A program made the position numbers and the translations under genes. A stretch of 64,000 nt of DNA from Prosapia bicincta (Eukaryota > Arthropoda > Insecta > Hemiptera > Cercopidae): positions 109,162,570 to 109,226,569 of the forward strand of contig JBAIZL010000003.1 in the NCBI GenBank assembly GCA_036971475.1, given 5' to 3'. Below, piece after piece: positions 34,980 to 46,400 of this stretch. The notes beneath the pieces were generated by a model. The model worked only from the letters and a program-made list of their open reading frames with translations. It had not been told where the DNA came from and made no database searches. Numbering within the stretch: position 1 is the stretch's first letter; every line of letters begins with the position of its first letter.

Positions 34980-37900
34980 ACTGCTGCGAAACCTAAAGGG
35001 TCCAAACATTGCTGAGCCTATAGGCATCCATCTTGGTGTTACGGCTGCCAGGTTATTCAAGGTGCTGCCACACGTCCACTGCTGCGAAATCTAAGGGGTC
35101 CAAACACTGCTGAGCCTATAGGCATCCATCTTGGTGTTACGGCTGCCAGGTTATTCCACGTGCTGCCACACGTCCACTGCTGCGAAACCTAAGGGGTCCA
35201 AACACTGCTGAGCCTATAGGCATCCATCCTGGTGTTACGGCTGCCAGGTTATTCAAGGTGCTGCCACAAGCCCACTGCTGCGAAACCTAAGGGGTCCAAA
35301 CACTGCTGAGCCTATAGGCATCTATCTTGGTGTTACGGCTGCCAGGTTATTCAAGGTGCTGCCACAAGCCCACTGCTGCGACACCTAAGGGGACCAAACA
35401 CTGCTGAGCCTATAGGCATCCATCTTGGTGTTACGGCTGCCAGGTTATTCAAGGTACTGCTACAAGCCCACTGCTGCGAAACCTAAGGGGTCCAAACACT
35501 GCTGAGCCTATAGGCATCCATCTTGGTGTTACGGCTGCCAGGTTATTCAAGGTGCTGCCACAAGCCCACTGCTGCGAAACCCAAGGGGTCCAAACACTGC
35601 TGTGCCTATAGGCATCCATCTTCGTGTTACGGCTGCCAGGTTATTCAAGGTGCTGCCACAAGCCCACTGCTGCGACACCTAAGGGGTCCAAACATTGCTG
35701 AGCCTTTAGGCATCCATCTTGGTGTTACGGCTGCCAGGTTATTCAAGGTGCTACCACAAGCCCACTGCTGCGACACCTAAGAGGTCCAAATACTGCTGAG
35801 CCTTTAGGCATCCATCTTGGTGCTACGGCTGCCAGGTTATTCAAGGTGCTACCACAAGCCCACTGCTGCGACACCTAAGGGGCCCAAACACTGCTGAGCC
35901 TATAAGCATCCATCTTGGTGTTACGGCTGCCAGGTTATGCAAGATGTTACTACAAGCCTACTGCAGCGACACCTAAGAGGTCCAAACACTGCTGAGCCTT
36001 TAGGCATCCATCTTAATGTTACGGCTGCCAGGTTATTCAAGGTGCTGCCACACGTCCACTGCTGCGACACCTAAGAGGTCCAAACACTGCTGAGCCTATA
36101 GGAATCCATCTTGGTGTTACGACTGCCAGGTTATTCAAGGTGCTGCCACACGTCCACTGCTGCGAAACCTAAGGGGTCCAAACACTGCTGAGCCTATAGG
36201 CATCCATCTTGGTGCTACGGCTGCCAGGTTATTCAAGGTGCTGCCACACGTCCACTGCTGCGAAATCTAAGGGGTCCAAACACTGCTGAGCCTATAGGCA
36301 TCCATCTTGGTGTTACGGCTGCCAGGTTATTCCACGTGCTGCCACACGTCCACTGCTGCGAAACCTAAGGGGTCCAAACACTGCTGAGCCTATAGGCATC
36401 CATCTTGGTGTTACGGCTGCCAGGTTATTCAAGGTGCTGCCACAAGCCCAATGCTGCGAAACCTAAGGGGTCCAAACACTGCTGAGCCTATAGGCATCCA
36501 TCTTGGTGTTACGGCTGCCAGGTTATTCAAGGTGCTGCCACAAGCCCACTGCTGCGAAACCTAAGGGGTCCAAACACTGCTGAGCCTATAGGCATCCATC
36601 TTGGTGTTACGACTGCCAGGTTATTCAAGGTGCTGCCACACGTCCACTGCTGCGAAACCTAAAGGGTCCAAACATTGCTGAGCCTATAGGCATCCATCTT
36701 GGTGTTACGGCTGCCAGGTTATTCAAGGTGCTGCCACACGTCCACTGCTGCGAAATCTAAGGGGTCCAAACACTGCTGAGCCTATAGGCATCCATCTTGG
36801 TGTTACGGCTGCCAGGTTATTCCACGTGCTGCCACACGTCCACTGCTGCGAAACCTAAGGGGTCCAAACACTGCTGAGCCTATAGGCATCCATCCTGGTG
36901 TTACGGCTGCCAGGTTATTCAAGGTGCTGCCACAAGCCCACTGCTGCGAAACCTAAGGGGTCCAAACACTGCTGAGCCTATAGGCATCTATCTTGGTGTT
37001 ACGGCTGCCAGGTTATTCAAGGTGCTGCCACAAGCCCACTGCTGCGACACCTAAGGGGACCAAACACTGCTGAGCCTATAGGCATCCATCTTGGTGTTAC
37101 GGCTGCCAGGTTATTCAAGGTGCTGCTACAAGCCCACTGCTGCGAAACCTAAGGGGTCCAAACACTGCTGAGCCTATAGGCATCCATCTTGGTGTTACGG
37201 CTGCCAGGTTATTCAAGGTGCTGCCACAAGCCCACTGCTGCGAAACCCAAGGGGTCCAAACACTGCTGTGCCTATAGGCATCCATCTTCGTGTTACGGCT
37301 GCCAGGTTATTCAAGGTGCTGCCACAAGCCCACTGCTGCGACACCTAAGGGGTCCAAACATTGCTGAGCCTTTAGGCATCCATCTTGGTGTTACGGCTGC
37401 CAGGTTATTCAAGGTGCTACCACAAGCCCACTGCTGCGACACCTAAGAGGTCCAAATACTGCTGAGCCTTTAGGCATCCATCTTGGTGCTACGGCTGCCA
37501 GGTTATTCAAGGTGCTACCACAAGCCCACTGCTGCGAAACCTAAGGGGTCCAAACACTGCTGAGCCTATAGGCATCCATCTTGGTGTTACGACTGCCAGG
37601 TTATTCAAGGTGCTGCCACACGTCCACTGCTGCGAAACCTAAAGGGTCCAAACATTGCTGAGCCTATAGGCATCCATCTTGGTGTTACGGCTGCCAGGTT
37701 ATTCAAGGTGCTGCCACACGTCCACTGCTGCGAAATCTAAGGGGTCCAAACACTGCTGAGCCTATAGGCATCCATCTTGGTGTTACGGCTGCCAGGTTAT
37801 TCCACGTGCTGCCACACGTCCACTGCTGCGAAACCTAAGGGGTCCAAACACTGCTGAGCCTATAGGCATCCATCCTGGTGTTACGGCTGCCAGGTTATTC

Positions 37901-38220
37901 AAGGTGCTGCCACAAGCCCACTGCTGCGAAACCTAAGGGGTCCAAACACTGCTGAGCCTATAGGCATCTATCTTGGTGTTACGGCTGCCAGGTTATTCAA
38001 GGTGCTGCCACAAGCCCACTGCTGCGACACCTAAGGGGACCAAACACTGCTGAGCCTATAGGCATCCATCTTGGTGTTACGGCTGCCAGGTTATTCAAGG
38101 TGCTGCTACAAGCCCACTGCTGCGAAACCTAAGGGGTCCAAACACTGCTGAGCCTATAGGCATCCATCTTGGTGTTACGGCTGCCAGGTTATTCAAGGTG
38201 CTGCCACAAGCCCACTGCTG
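34980..38220 (+). repeat. 1666-bp (17-monomer) duplication in satellite C
   Basis: The marker CCTAAAGGG lies at 34992 and 36658, and an identical 258-base frame lies at 35523-35780 and 37189-37446; both steps are 1666 bases, exactly 17 x 98. The two copies abut near 36646. Exact boundaries were not fixed. Confidence 0.85.
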
Positions 38221-38498
38221 CGAAACCCAAGGGGTCCAAACACTGCTGTGCCTATAGGCATCCATCTTCGTGTTACGGCTGCCAGGTTATTCAAGGTGCT
38301 GCCACAAGCCCACTGCTGCGACACCTAAGGGGTCCAAACATTGCTGAGCCTTTAGGCATCCATCTTGGTGTTACGGCTGCCAGGTTATTCAAGGTGCTAC
38401 CACAAGCCCACTGCTGCGACACCTAAGAGGTCCAAATACTGCTGAGCCTTTAGGCATCCATCTTGGTGCTACGGCTGCCAGGTTATTCAAGGTGCTAC
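36539..38498 (+). repeat. 980-bp (10-monomer) tandem duplication in satellite C
   Basis: The ACGACTGCC variant at 36609 and 37589, and the identical frames at 37189-37446 and 38169-38426, are 980 bases apart, 10 x 98. Copy 1 is about 36539-37518 and copy 2 about 37519-38498. It overlaps the 1666-bp event, so the locus has been reshuffled more than once. A 1470-bp (15 x 98) step also links 34542 and 36012. Confidence 0.85.
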
Positions 38499-39129
38499 CA
38501 CAAGCCCACTGCTGCGAAACCTAAGGGGTCCAAACACTGCTGAGCCTATAGGCATCCATCTTGGTGTTACGGCTGCCAGGTTATTCAAGGTGCTGCCATA
38601 AGCCCACTGCTGCGACACCTAAGGGGACCAAACACTGCTGAGCCTATAGGCATCCATCTTGGTGTTACGGCTGCCAGGTTATTCAAGGTGCTGCTACAAG
38701 CCCACTGCTGCGAAACCTAAGGGGTCCAAACACTGCTGAGCCTATAGGCATCCATCTTGGTGTTACGGCTGCCAGGTTATTCAAGGTGCTGCCACAAGCC
38801 CACTGCTGCGAAACCCAAGAGGTCCAAACACTGCTGAGCCTATAGGCATCCATCTTGGTGTTACGGCTGCCAGGTTATTCAAGGTGCTGCCACAAGCCCA
38901 CTGCTGCGACACCTAAGGGGTCCAAACATTGCTGAGCCTTTAGGCATCCATCTTGGTGTTACGGCTGCCAGGTTATTCAAGGTGCTACCACAAGCCCACT
39001 GCTGCGACACCTAAGAGGTCCAAATACTGCTGAGCCTTTAGGCATCCATCTTGGTGCTACGGCTGCCAGGTTATTCAAGGTGCTACCACAAGCCCACTGC
39101 TGCGACACCTAAGGGGTCCAAACACTGCT

Positions 39130-40655
39130 CAGTTTTTATGCATCCATCTTAGTGTTACGGTAGCCAGGTCCTGCAAGGTGCTGTAGCAGGTTAGATGCTG
39201 CGACACATATGGAGTTGCAAGCATTGCTGAGATTTTAGGCATCCATCTTGGTGTTACGGTCGCCAAGACCTGCAAGGTGGAGCCACAGGTCCACTGCTGC
39301 GACACACAAGAAATTGCAAACATTTTTGAGCCTTTAGGCATCCATCTTGGTGTTAGGGTCGCCAGGACCTGCAAGGTGCTGTCACAGGTCCACTGCTGCG
39401 ACACACAAGGAGTTGCAATCACTGCTGAGCCTTTAGGTATCCATCTTGGTGTTACGGTCTCCAGGACCTGCAAGGTGCTGTCACAGATTCACTGCTGAGA
39501 CACAAGGTGTTGCAATCACTGCTGAGCCTTTATGGATCCATCTTGGTGTTACGGTAGCCAGGTCCTGCAAGGTACTGTAACAGGTCCACTGCTGCGACAC
39601 ACAAGGAGTTGCAAACACTGATGAGCCTTTAGGCATCCATCTTGGTGTTACGGTCGCCAAGACCTGCAAGGTGCTGTCACAGGTCCACTGCTACGACACA
39701 CAAGGAGTTGCAAACATTTCTGAGCCTTTATGCATCCATCTTGGTCTTACGGTCGCCAAGACCTGCAAGGTGGGGCCACAGGTCCACTGCTGCGACACAC
39801 AAGGGCTTGCAAACATTTCTGAGCCTTTATGCATCCATCTTGGTGTTATGGTCGCCAGGACTTACAAGGTGCTGTCACAGGTCCACTGCTGCGACACACA
39901 AGGAGTTGCAATCACTACTGAGCCTTTATGGATCCTTCTTGGTGTTACGGTCGCCAAGACCTGCAAGGTGCTGTCACAGGTCCACTGCTGCGACACACAA
40001 AGTATTGCAAACATTTCTGAGCCTTTAGGTATCCATCTTGGTGTTACGATCGCCAGGACCTGCAAGGTGCTGTCACAGGTCCACTGCTGCGACATACAAG
40101 GAGTTGCAAACATTTCTGAGCCTTTATGCATCCATCTTGGTGTTATGGTCGCCAGGAGTTGCAAGGTGGAGCACACGTCTACTGCTGCGACACACAAGGT
40201 ATTGCAAATATTTCTGTGCCTTTAGTTATCCATCTTGGTGTTACGGTCGCCAGGACCTGCAAGGTGCTGTCACAGGTTCACTGCTACGACATACAAGGAG
40301 TTGCAAACACAGCTGAGCCTTTAGGCATCCATCTTCGTGTTACAGTCGCCAGGTCCTGCAAGATGCTGTCTCAGGTCGTCCACTGTTACGACACACAAGG
40401 TGTTGCAAACACAGCTGAGCCTTTAGGCATCCATCTTGGTGTTATGGTCGCCAGGTCCTGCAAGTTGCTGCCACAGGTCCACTGTTACGACACACAAGGA
40501 GTTGCAAATACTGATGAGCCTTTAGGCATCCATCTCGGTGTTACGTTCTCCAGATCTTCAAGGCGCTGCCAAAGGCCAACTGTTGCGTTACACAAGGATT
40601 TGCAAACATTTCTGAGCCTTTAGGCGTCCATCTTGCCGTTACGGTCGCCAGGTTG
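39130..40655 (+). repeat. Diverged right edge of satellite C, 99-bp units
   Basis: Here units read CGCCAGGACCTGCAAGGTGC, TGTCACAGGTCCACTGCTGC, GACACACAAGGAGTTGCAAA, CATTTCTGAGCC and so on, with a 99-bp period (39261 to 39360). 99 is 33 codons, so frames stay open over many units: plus strand 39671-40225 (repeating CKVLSQVHCCDTQG) and minus strand 39862-40197. Both strands being open, and the lack of an ATG start for the long plus frame, argue against a gene. Confidence 0.85.
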
Positions 40656-41579
40656 GATTACTTAATTAATTGTAATAAAGATTTTTGTATTGTGGTTAGT
40701 GGGTTTTATATTTATTCAGTTAAAAAAGAAATAAAGTTTTTTAAAGCAATCTCTTTAATTTCTACTCAGTTGCCAGAGCCTTTTTGAAACATATAACTTT
40801 GTTCAATAATCAATATAAAACATATGTTTATAACAATAAACTATTATTGCCTATGGTATAACATTGTTATATTTATAGGGCCTATAAAATTACAAGCCTG
40901 TGTCATTATTTCCTTATTAGTTTCATTTTAAGACTATTATTTTGCAATGACAATATACAAGAGTATTAAGGGCACATATACGCCTACGTTGTTTATCAAA
41001 AAACAATTACTTTTGATATTTTGCTACATATTTTTTTTAATTACAATGATATGTAATGCACATACAATTTATTTGCATATAAATTACACACAAAATATAT
41101 AGTCCATGTTGTCATATTTACATTGAATCTAAGAATTGGTCAATACAAGAGCGTACAAGTACAGACTCTCATTATATACATATTACTGAGTAATTCTGTT
41201 GGTAAATTTTACTTTCATATGTTTGTTAACCTGCAAATAGTTATTATTAAGCAAATGACGAGGAAGACAAATTTTTTCTACTGTTCTTATGTTTGGGTTT
41301 TACGGTTAGAGATTTCTACAAAGTTGGAACTGTGAAGGAATATTCTAATTGAGTTTACGTTCTTGAGTATTGTGTTTTCTCAAACAGTCTTCAAAATTAC
41401 TAAGTCAATTACTAAGTAATGTCATTAGAAGGAATAAGAGTTATTTATAGAAAAAGTTATTTCTGAGAGACATTTCTTCATAGGACGACGTCAGCCGAGA
41501 AACCTAACCTAATATTTGCAATGAGTCTTGGTATATAAAAAGCTAGCAAATATACTGAGTACAAACATAAAACCAATAT
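40656..41579. other. AT-rich spacer between satellites C and D
   Basis: Low-complexity AT-rich sequence. A 70-codon plus frame (41123-41335) has no protein-like features. AAACCTAACCTAAT near 41500 is a short insect-telomere-like word of the kind common in insect non-coding DNA. Confidence 0.6.
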
Positions 41580-42127
41580 AGATGATGCTGTAATAGGTGA
41601 ATTTAAGCCACTTTACCAGGAATTACCAAAGCCTAACTTACTCAGAGAATGTTTACGCGGATGCACTAAAACCGTCCCTGAGAGCTTTTACTCTGCCATA
41701 CTTTGTTGGCTTCCAAACCTTATAATGCAGAGCCCTAGATGCTGTAATAGTTGCAATTAAGCCTCTTTACCAGGAATTACCAAGGACTAACTTACTCAGA
41801 GAATGTTTACGCGGATGCACTCAAACCGTCCCTGAGAGCTTTTACTCTGCCATACTTTGTTGGCTTCCAAAACTCATAATGCAGAGCCCTAGATGTTGTA
41901 ATGGTTGCAATTAAGCCTCATTACCAGGAATTACCAAAGCCTAACTTACTCAGAGAATGTTTACGCGGATGCACTCAAACCGTCCCTGAGAGATTTTACT
42001 CTGCCATACGTTGTTGGCTTTTAAACCTTATAATACGGAGCCCTAGATGCTGTATTAGGTGAATTTAAGCCTCTTTACCAGGAATTACCAAAGCCTAACT
42101 TACTCAGAGAATGTTTACGCGGATGCA

Positions 42128-43473
42128 CTCAAACCGTCCCTGAGAGCTTTTACTCTGCCATACTTTGTTGGCTTCCAAACCTTATAATGCAGAGCCCTAG
42201 ATGCTGTAATATTTGCAATTAAGCCTCTTTACCAGTAATTACCAAAGCCTAACTTACTCAGAGAATGTTTACGTGGATGCACTCAAACCGTCCCTGAGAG
42301 CTTTTACTCGGCCATACTTTGTTGGCTTCCAAACCTTATAATGCGGAGCCCTAGATGATGTATTAGGTGAATTTAAGCCACTTTACCAGGAATTACCAAA
42401 GCCTAACTTGCTCAGAGAATGTTTACGCGGATGAACTCAAACCGTCCCTGAGAGCTTTTACTCTGCCATACTTTGTTTGCTTCCACACCTTACAATGTTG
42501 AGCCCTAGATGCTGTAATAGTTGCAATTAAGCCTCTTTACCAGGAATTACCAAAGCCTAACTTGCTCAGAGAATGTTTACGCGGATACACTCAAACTATC
42601 GCTGAGAGCTTTTACTCTGCCATACTTTGTTTGCTTCCACACCTTACAATGTTGAGCCCTAGATGCTGTAATAGTTGCAGTTAAGCCTCTTTACCATGAA
42701 TTACCAAAGCCTAACTTACTCAGAGAATGTTTAAGCGGATACACTCAAACCGTCACTGAGACCTCTTATTAGGCCATACTTTGTTTGCTTCCACACCTTA
42801 CTCAAACCGTCCCTGAGAGCTTTTACTCTGCCATACTTTGTTGGCTTCCAAACCTTATAATGCAGAGCCCTAGATGTTGTAATAGTTGCAATTAAGCCTC
42901 TTTACCAGTAATTACCAAAGCCTAACTTACTCAGAGAATGTTTACGTGGATGCACTCAAACCGTCCCTGAGAGCTTTTACTCGGCCATACTTTGTTGGCT
43001 TCCAAACCTTATAATGCGGAGCCCTAGATGATGTATTAGGTGAATTTAAGCCACTATACCAGGAATTACCAAAGCCTAACTTGCTCAGAGAATGTTTACG
43101 CGGATGAACTCAAACCGTCCCTGAGAGCTTTTACTCTGCCATACTTTGTTTGCTTCCACACCTTACAATGTTGAGCCCTAGATGCTGTAATAGTTGCAAT
43201 TAAGCCTCTTTACCAGGAATTACCAAAGCCTAACTTGCTCAGAGAATGTTTACGCGGATACACTCAAACTATCGCTGAGAGCTTTTACTCTGCCATACTT
43301 TGTTTACTTCCACACCTTACAATGTTGAGCCCTAGATGCTGTAATAGTTGCAGTTAGGCCTCTTTACCATGAATTACCAAAGCCTAACTTACTCAGAGAA
43401 TGTTTAAGCGGATACACTCAAACCGTCACTGAGACCTCTTATTCGGCCATACTTTGTTTGCTTCCACACCTTA
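42128..43473 (+). repeat. 673-bp out-of-register duplication in satellite D
   Basis: 42128-42800 recurs at 42801-43473; for example TATTAGGTGA lies at 42361 and 43034. At 42800 the monomer breaks off after CCACACCTTAC and resumes at CTCAAACCGTCCC, so part of a monomer is missing. 673 is 4 x 154 plus 57, so the exchange was not between matching monomer positions; the two sides share only AC at the join. Confidence 0.85.
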
Positions 43474-46400
43474 CAATGTGGAGCCCTAGATGCTGTAATA
43501 GTAGCAATTAAGCCTCTTTACCAGGAATTACCAAAGCCTAACTTGCTCAGAGAACGTTTACACGGATGCACTCAAACCGTCCCTGAGAGCTTTTACTCTG
43601 CCATACTATGTTGGCTTCCAAACCTTACAATGTGGAGCCCTAGATGCTGTAATAGTTGCAATTAAGCCACTTTACCAGGAATTACCTAAGACTAACTTAC
43701 TCAGAGAATGTTTACGCAGATACACTCAAACTGTCGCTGAGAGCTTTTCCTCTGCCATACTTTGTTGGCTTCCAAACCTTACAATGCGGAGCCCTAGATG
43801 CTGTAATAGTAGCAATTAGGCCTCTTTACCAGGAATTACCAAAGCCTAACTTGCTCAGAGAACGTTTACAAGGATGCACTCAAACCGTCCCTGAGAGCTT
43901 TTACTCTGCCATACTATGTTGGCTTCCAAACCTTACAATGTGGAGCCCTAGATGCTGTAATAGTTGCAATTAAGCCTCTTTACCAGGAATTACCAAAGAC
44001 TAACTTGCTCAGAGAATGTTTACGCGGATACACTCAAACTGTCGCTGAGAGCTTTTACTCTGCCATACTTTGTTGGCTTCCAAACCTTACAATGCGGAGC
44101 CCTAGATGCTGTAATAGTAGCAATTAAGCCACATTACCAGGAATTACCAAAGACTAACTTGCTCAGAGAATGTTTACACGAATGCGCTTAAACCGTCACT
44201 GAGAGCTTTTACTTTCTTGACTTGTAAACCTTACAATGTGGAGCTTTAGATGCTGTAATAGTTGCAATTAAGCCTCTTTACCAGGCATTACCAAAGCCTA
44301 ACTTGCTCAGAGAATGTTTACGCGGATGCACTTAAACCGTCACTGAGACCTCTTACTCGGCCATACTTTGTTTGCTTCCACACCTTACAATGCGGAGCCC
44401 TAGATGCTGTAATAGTAGCAATTAAGCCTCTTTACCAGGAATTACCAAAGACTAACTTGCTCAGAGAATGTTTACGCGGATGCAATAAAACCGTCACTGA
44501 GACCTCTTACTCGGCCATACTTTGTTGCCTTCCAAACCTTACAATGCGGAGCCCTAGATGCTGTAATAGTAGCAATTAAGCCTCTTTACCAGGAATTACC
44601 AAAGATTAACTTGCTCAGAGAATGTTTACGCGGATGCACTCAAACCGTCACCGAGACCTCTTACTCGGCCATACTTTGTTTGCTTCCACACCTTACAATG
44701 CGGAGCCCTAGATTGCTGTAATAATAGCAATTAAGCCTCTTTACCAGGAATTACCAAAGACTAACTTTCTCAGAGAATGTTTACGCGGATGTACTCAAAG
44801 CATCACTGAGAGCTTTTACTTTCTTGACTTCCAAACCTTACGATGTGGAGCCATAGATGCTGTAATAGTGGCAATTAAGCCTCTTTACCAGGAATTACCA
44901 AAGACTAACTTGCTCAGAGAATGTTTACGCGGATGCACTCAAACCGTCACTGAGAGCTTTTACTCTGCCATACTTTGTTGGCTTCCAAACCTTACAAAGC
45001 GGAGCTCTAGATGCTGTAATAGTGGCAATTAAGCCTCTTTACCAGGAATTACCAAAGACTAACTTGCTTAGAGAATGTTTACGCGGATGCACTCAAACCG
45101 TCACTGAGAGCTTTCACTCTGCCATACTTTGTTGGCTTCCAAACCTTACAATGCGGAGCCCTAGATGCTGTAATAGTAGCAATTAAGCCTCTTTACCAGG
45201 AATTACCAAAGACAAACTTGCTCAGAGAATGTTTACGCGGATGCACTCAAACCGTCACTGAGACCTCTTACTCGGCCATACTTTGTTTGCTTCCACACCT
45301 TACAATGTGGAGCCCTAGATGCTGTAATAGTAGCAATTAAGCCTCTTTACCAGGAATTACCAAAGACTAACTTGCTCAGAGAATGTTTACCCGGATGCAC
45401 TCAAACCGTCACTGAGACCTCTCACTCGGCCATACTTTGTTTGCTTCCACACCTTACAATGTGGAGCCCTAGATGCTGTAATAGTTGCAATTAAGCCCCT
45501 TTACCAGGAATTACCAAAGATTAACTTACTCAGAGAATGTTTACACGAAAGCACTCAAACCGTCACTGAGACCTCTTACTCGGCCATACTTTGTTTGCTT
45601 CCACACCTTACAATGTGGAGCCCTAGATGCTGTATAAGTAGCAATTAGGCCTCTTTACCAGGAATTACCAAAGAAAAACTTGCTCAGAGAATGTTTACGC
45701 GGATGCACTCAAACCGTCACTGAGACCTCTTACTCGGCCATACTTTGTTTTCTTCCACACCTTATAATGTGGAGCCCTAGATGCTGTAATAGTAGCAATT
45801 GAGCCTCTTTACCAGGAATTACCAAAGACTAACTTGCTCAGAGAATGTTTACGCGGATGCACTCAAACCGTCACTGAGACCTCTTACTCGGCCATACTTT
45901 GTTTGCTTCCACACATTACAATGCGGAGCCCTAGATGCTGTAATAGTAGCAATTAAGCCTCTTTACCAGGAATTACCAAAGACTAACTTGCTCAGAGAAT
46001 GTTTACACGAATGCACTCAAAGCGTCACTGAGAGCTTTTACTTTCTTGACTTCCAAACCTTACAATGTGGAGCCCTAGATGCTGTAATAGTTGCAATTAA
46101 GCCTCTTTACCAGGAATTACCAAAGACTAACTTGCTCAGAGAATGTTTACGCGGATGCACTCAAACCGTCACTGAGACCTCTTACTCGGCCATGCTTTGT
46201 TTGCTTACACACCATACAATGCGGAGCCCTAGATGCTGTAATAGTAGCAATTAAGCCTCTTTACCAGGAATTACCAAAGACTAACTTGCTCAGAGAATGT
46301 TTACGCGGATGCACTCAAACCGTCACTGAGACCCCTTACTCGGCCATACTTTGTTTGCTTCCACACCTTACAATGTTGAGCCCTAAATGCTGTAATAGTT

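Larger units (their letters stand above)
28858..40655 (+). repeat. Satellite C: 98-bp tandem repeat, roughly 120 copies
   Basis: A monomer runs CAGGTTATTCAAGGTGCTGC, CACACGTCCACTGCTGCG, AAACCTAAGGGGTCC, AAACACTGCTGAGCC, TATAGGCATCCATC, TTGGTGTTACGGCTGC. CAGGTTATTC at 29268 and 29366 gives the 98-bp period. Subtypes differ at fixed sites: CACACGTCC or CACAAGCCC or TACAAGCCT; GAAACC or GACACC; GGGGTCC or GAGGTCC; GCCTATAGGC or GCCTTTAGGC. Monomers at both edges are the most diverged, while the interior is homogenised. Frames of up to 85 codons in the core are artefacts of repetition. Confidence 0.97.

Noticed and set aside
35523..38426. Three identical 85-codon plus frames
   Set aside because: They are satellite C by-products copied by the 1666- and 980-bp duplications, and they start at a GTG and not an ATG.
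39671..40225. 184-codon frame with 33-residue repeats
   Set aside because: The 99-bp period keeps frames open, the minus strand is also open, and there is no ATG start or gene signal. It is kept only as a repeat feature.
41498..41515. CCTAACCTAA as interstitial telomere repeat (also GGTTAGGTT near 62706)
   Set aside because: Only about two units; such words are common in insect non-coding DNA.
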